Assembly (NCBI GenBank): GCA_964505555.1
Contig: CAZDIO010000103.1
Span: 1 to 6,356, forward strand
Direction: 5' to 3'
Length of the DNA: 6,356 nucleotides
Origin: CAZDIO01 sp964505555
GTDB taxonomy: Bacteria > Bdellovibrionota_C > UBA2361 > SZUA-149 > CAZDIO01
Shown here: piece by piece, positions 6,289 to 6,356 of the stretch
Layout of the letters: each line of letters starts with the position of its first letter
Numbering within the stretch: the stretch's first letter is position 1
Program-made: the position numbers and the translations under genes
The notes under the pieces: generated by a model
What the model was told of the DNA's origin: nothing
Databases searched by the model: none
The model's input: only the letters and a program-made list of their open reading frames with translations

Positions 6289-6330
6289 CTAGAGCAGTTC
6301 CACTTTAAACGTAGCTCACTCCCTGTCGTT
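6289..6330 (-). repeat. 42-nt repeat, right copy (inverted)
   Basis: This is the partner of the block at 71-112, on the minus strand, upstream of polA. The order and spacing are the same (AACGACAGG, TTAAAGTG, GCTCTAG). The two copies face each other across about 6.2 kb. The right copy contains GGAACT, and its outer end abuts and overlaps the REP-like repeat at 6325-6353. Confidence 0.6.
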
Positions 6331-6353
6331 GCGAGCGAAGCGAAGCAATCTCG
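6325..6353 (+). repeat. REP-like GAGCGAAGCGAAGC repeat
   Basis: The stretch GTCGTTGCGAGCGAAG followed by CGAAGCAATCTCG closely resembles the widespread intergenic repeat often seen as GTCATTGCGAGCGAAG followed by CGAAGCAATCTC in many bacterial genomes. TTGC and GCAA at its ends can pair around an inner GC/GC step to give a small imperfect hairpin. It is intergenic, about 80 nt upstream of polA, and runs to within 3 nt of the window end, so its full extent is not visible. The identification is from memory. Confidence 0.65.
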
Positions 6354-6356
6354 AAC

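Larger units (their letters stand above)
6244..6356. other. Non-coding region upstream of polA
   Basis: These 113 nt hold the inverted 42-nt repeat copy and the REP-like repeat. Between them and polA is a pyrimidine-rich stretch (minus strand GGGTTTTCCTTTCTCCTTG) and a weak AAGAGA ribosome site. I find no convincing sigma70 -35/-10 pair. GGAACT on the minus strand (about 6296-6301) matches the RpoE -35 core, but no good -10 (TCAAA or TCTGA type) follows at the right distance. Confidence 0.6.

Overview
The window is a compact, moderate-GC bacterial chromosome segment with every supportable gene on the minus strand. Read in transcription order (right to left) it holds polA (DNA polymerase I), an RpoE-like ECF sigma factor, its cysteine-free single-pass membrane anti-sigma factor, and an uncharacterised exported protein. 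After a 133-nt promoter-bearing gap come rplM (L13) and rpsI (S9), then a small putative lipoprotein. The exported sigma-pathway proteins and lipobox protein suggest a Gram-negative cell. The sigma/anti-sigma/exported-protein trio and the RpoE-like region 4 recall deltaproteobacterial-type lineages (Myxococcota, Bdellovibrionota and relatives). That placement is from memory of such proteins and is tentative.

Right end (6244-6356): a 113-nt non-coding region upstream of polA. It carries a REP-like GAGCGAAGCGAAGC repeat at the window edge and a 42-nt block that recurs, inverted, at the left end (71-112). polA is complete, with all three activities apparently intact. Its stop lies 6 nt before the sigma gene, which overlaps the anti-sigma gene by 8 nt; the anti-sigma stop lies 2 nt before the exported-protein gene. 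The four genes are therefore probably co-transcribed, tying a housekeeping repair polymerase to an envelope-signalling module.

Middle (1269-1401): a short gap with a plausible sigma70-type promoter (TTGACC, 16-nt spacer, extended -10 TGTTATCTT) pointing into rplM-rpsI, the conserved ribosomal pair.

Left end: downstream of and partly overlapping rpsI is an open frame with a lipoprotein signal (LVGC lipobox) and a short acidic/basic tail, whose start is unclear. Beyond it lie the second copy of the 42-nt repeat and a C8 tract.

I see no phage, CRISPR, transposase, tRNA or rRNA gene. The most unusual points are the polA/ECF operon, the uncharacterised third member of the sigma cluster, and the inverted 42-nt repeats flanking the whole gene block.
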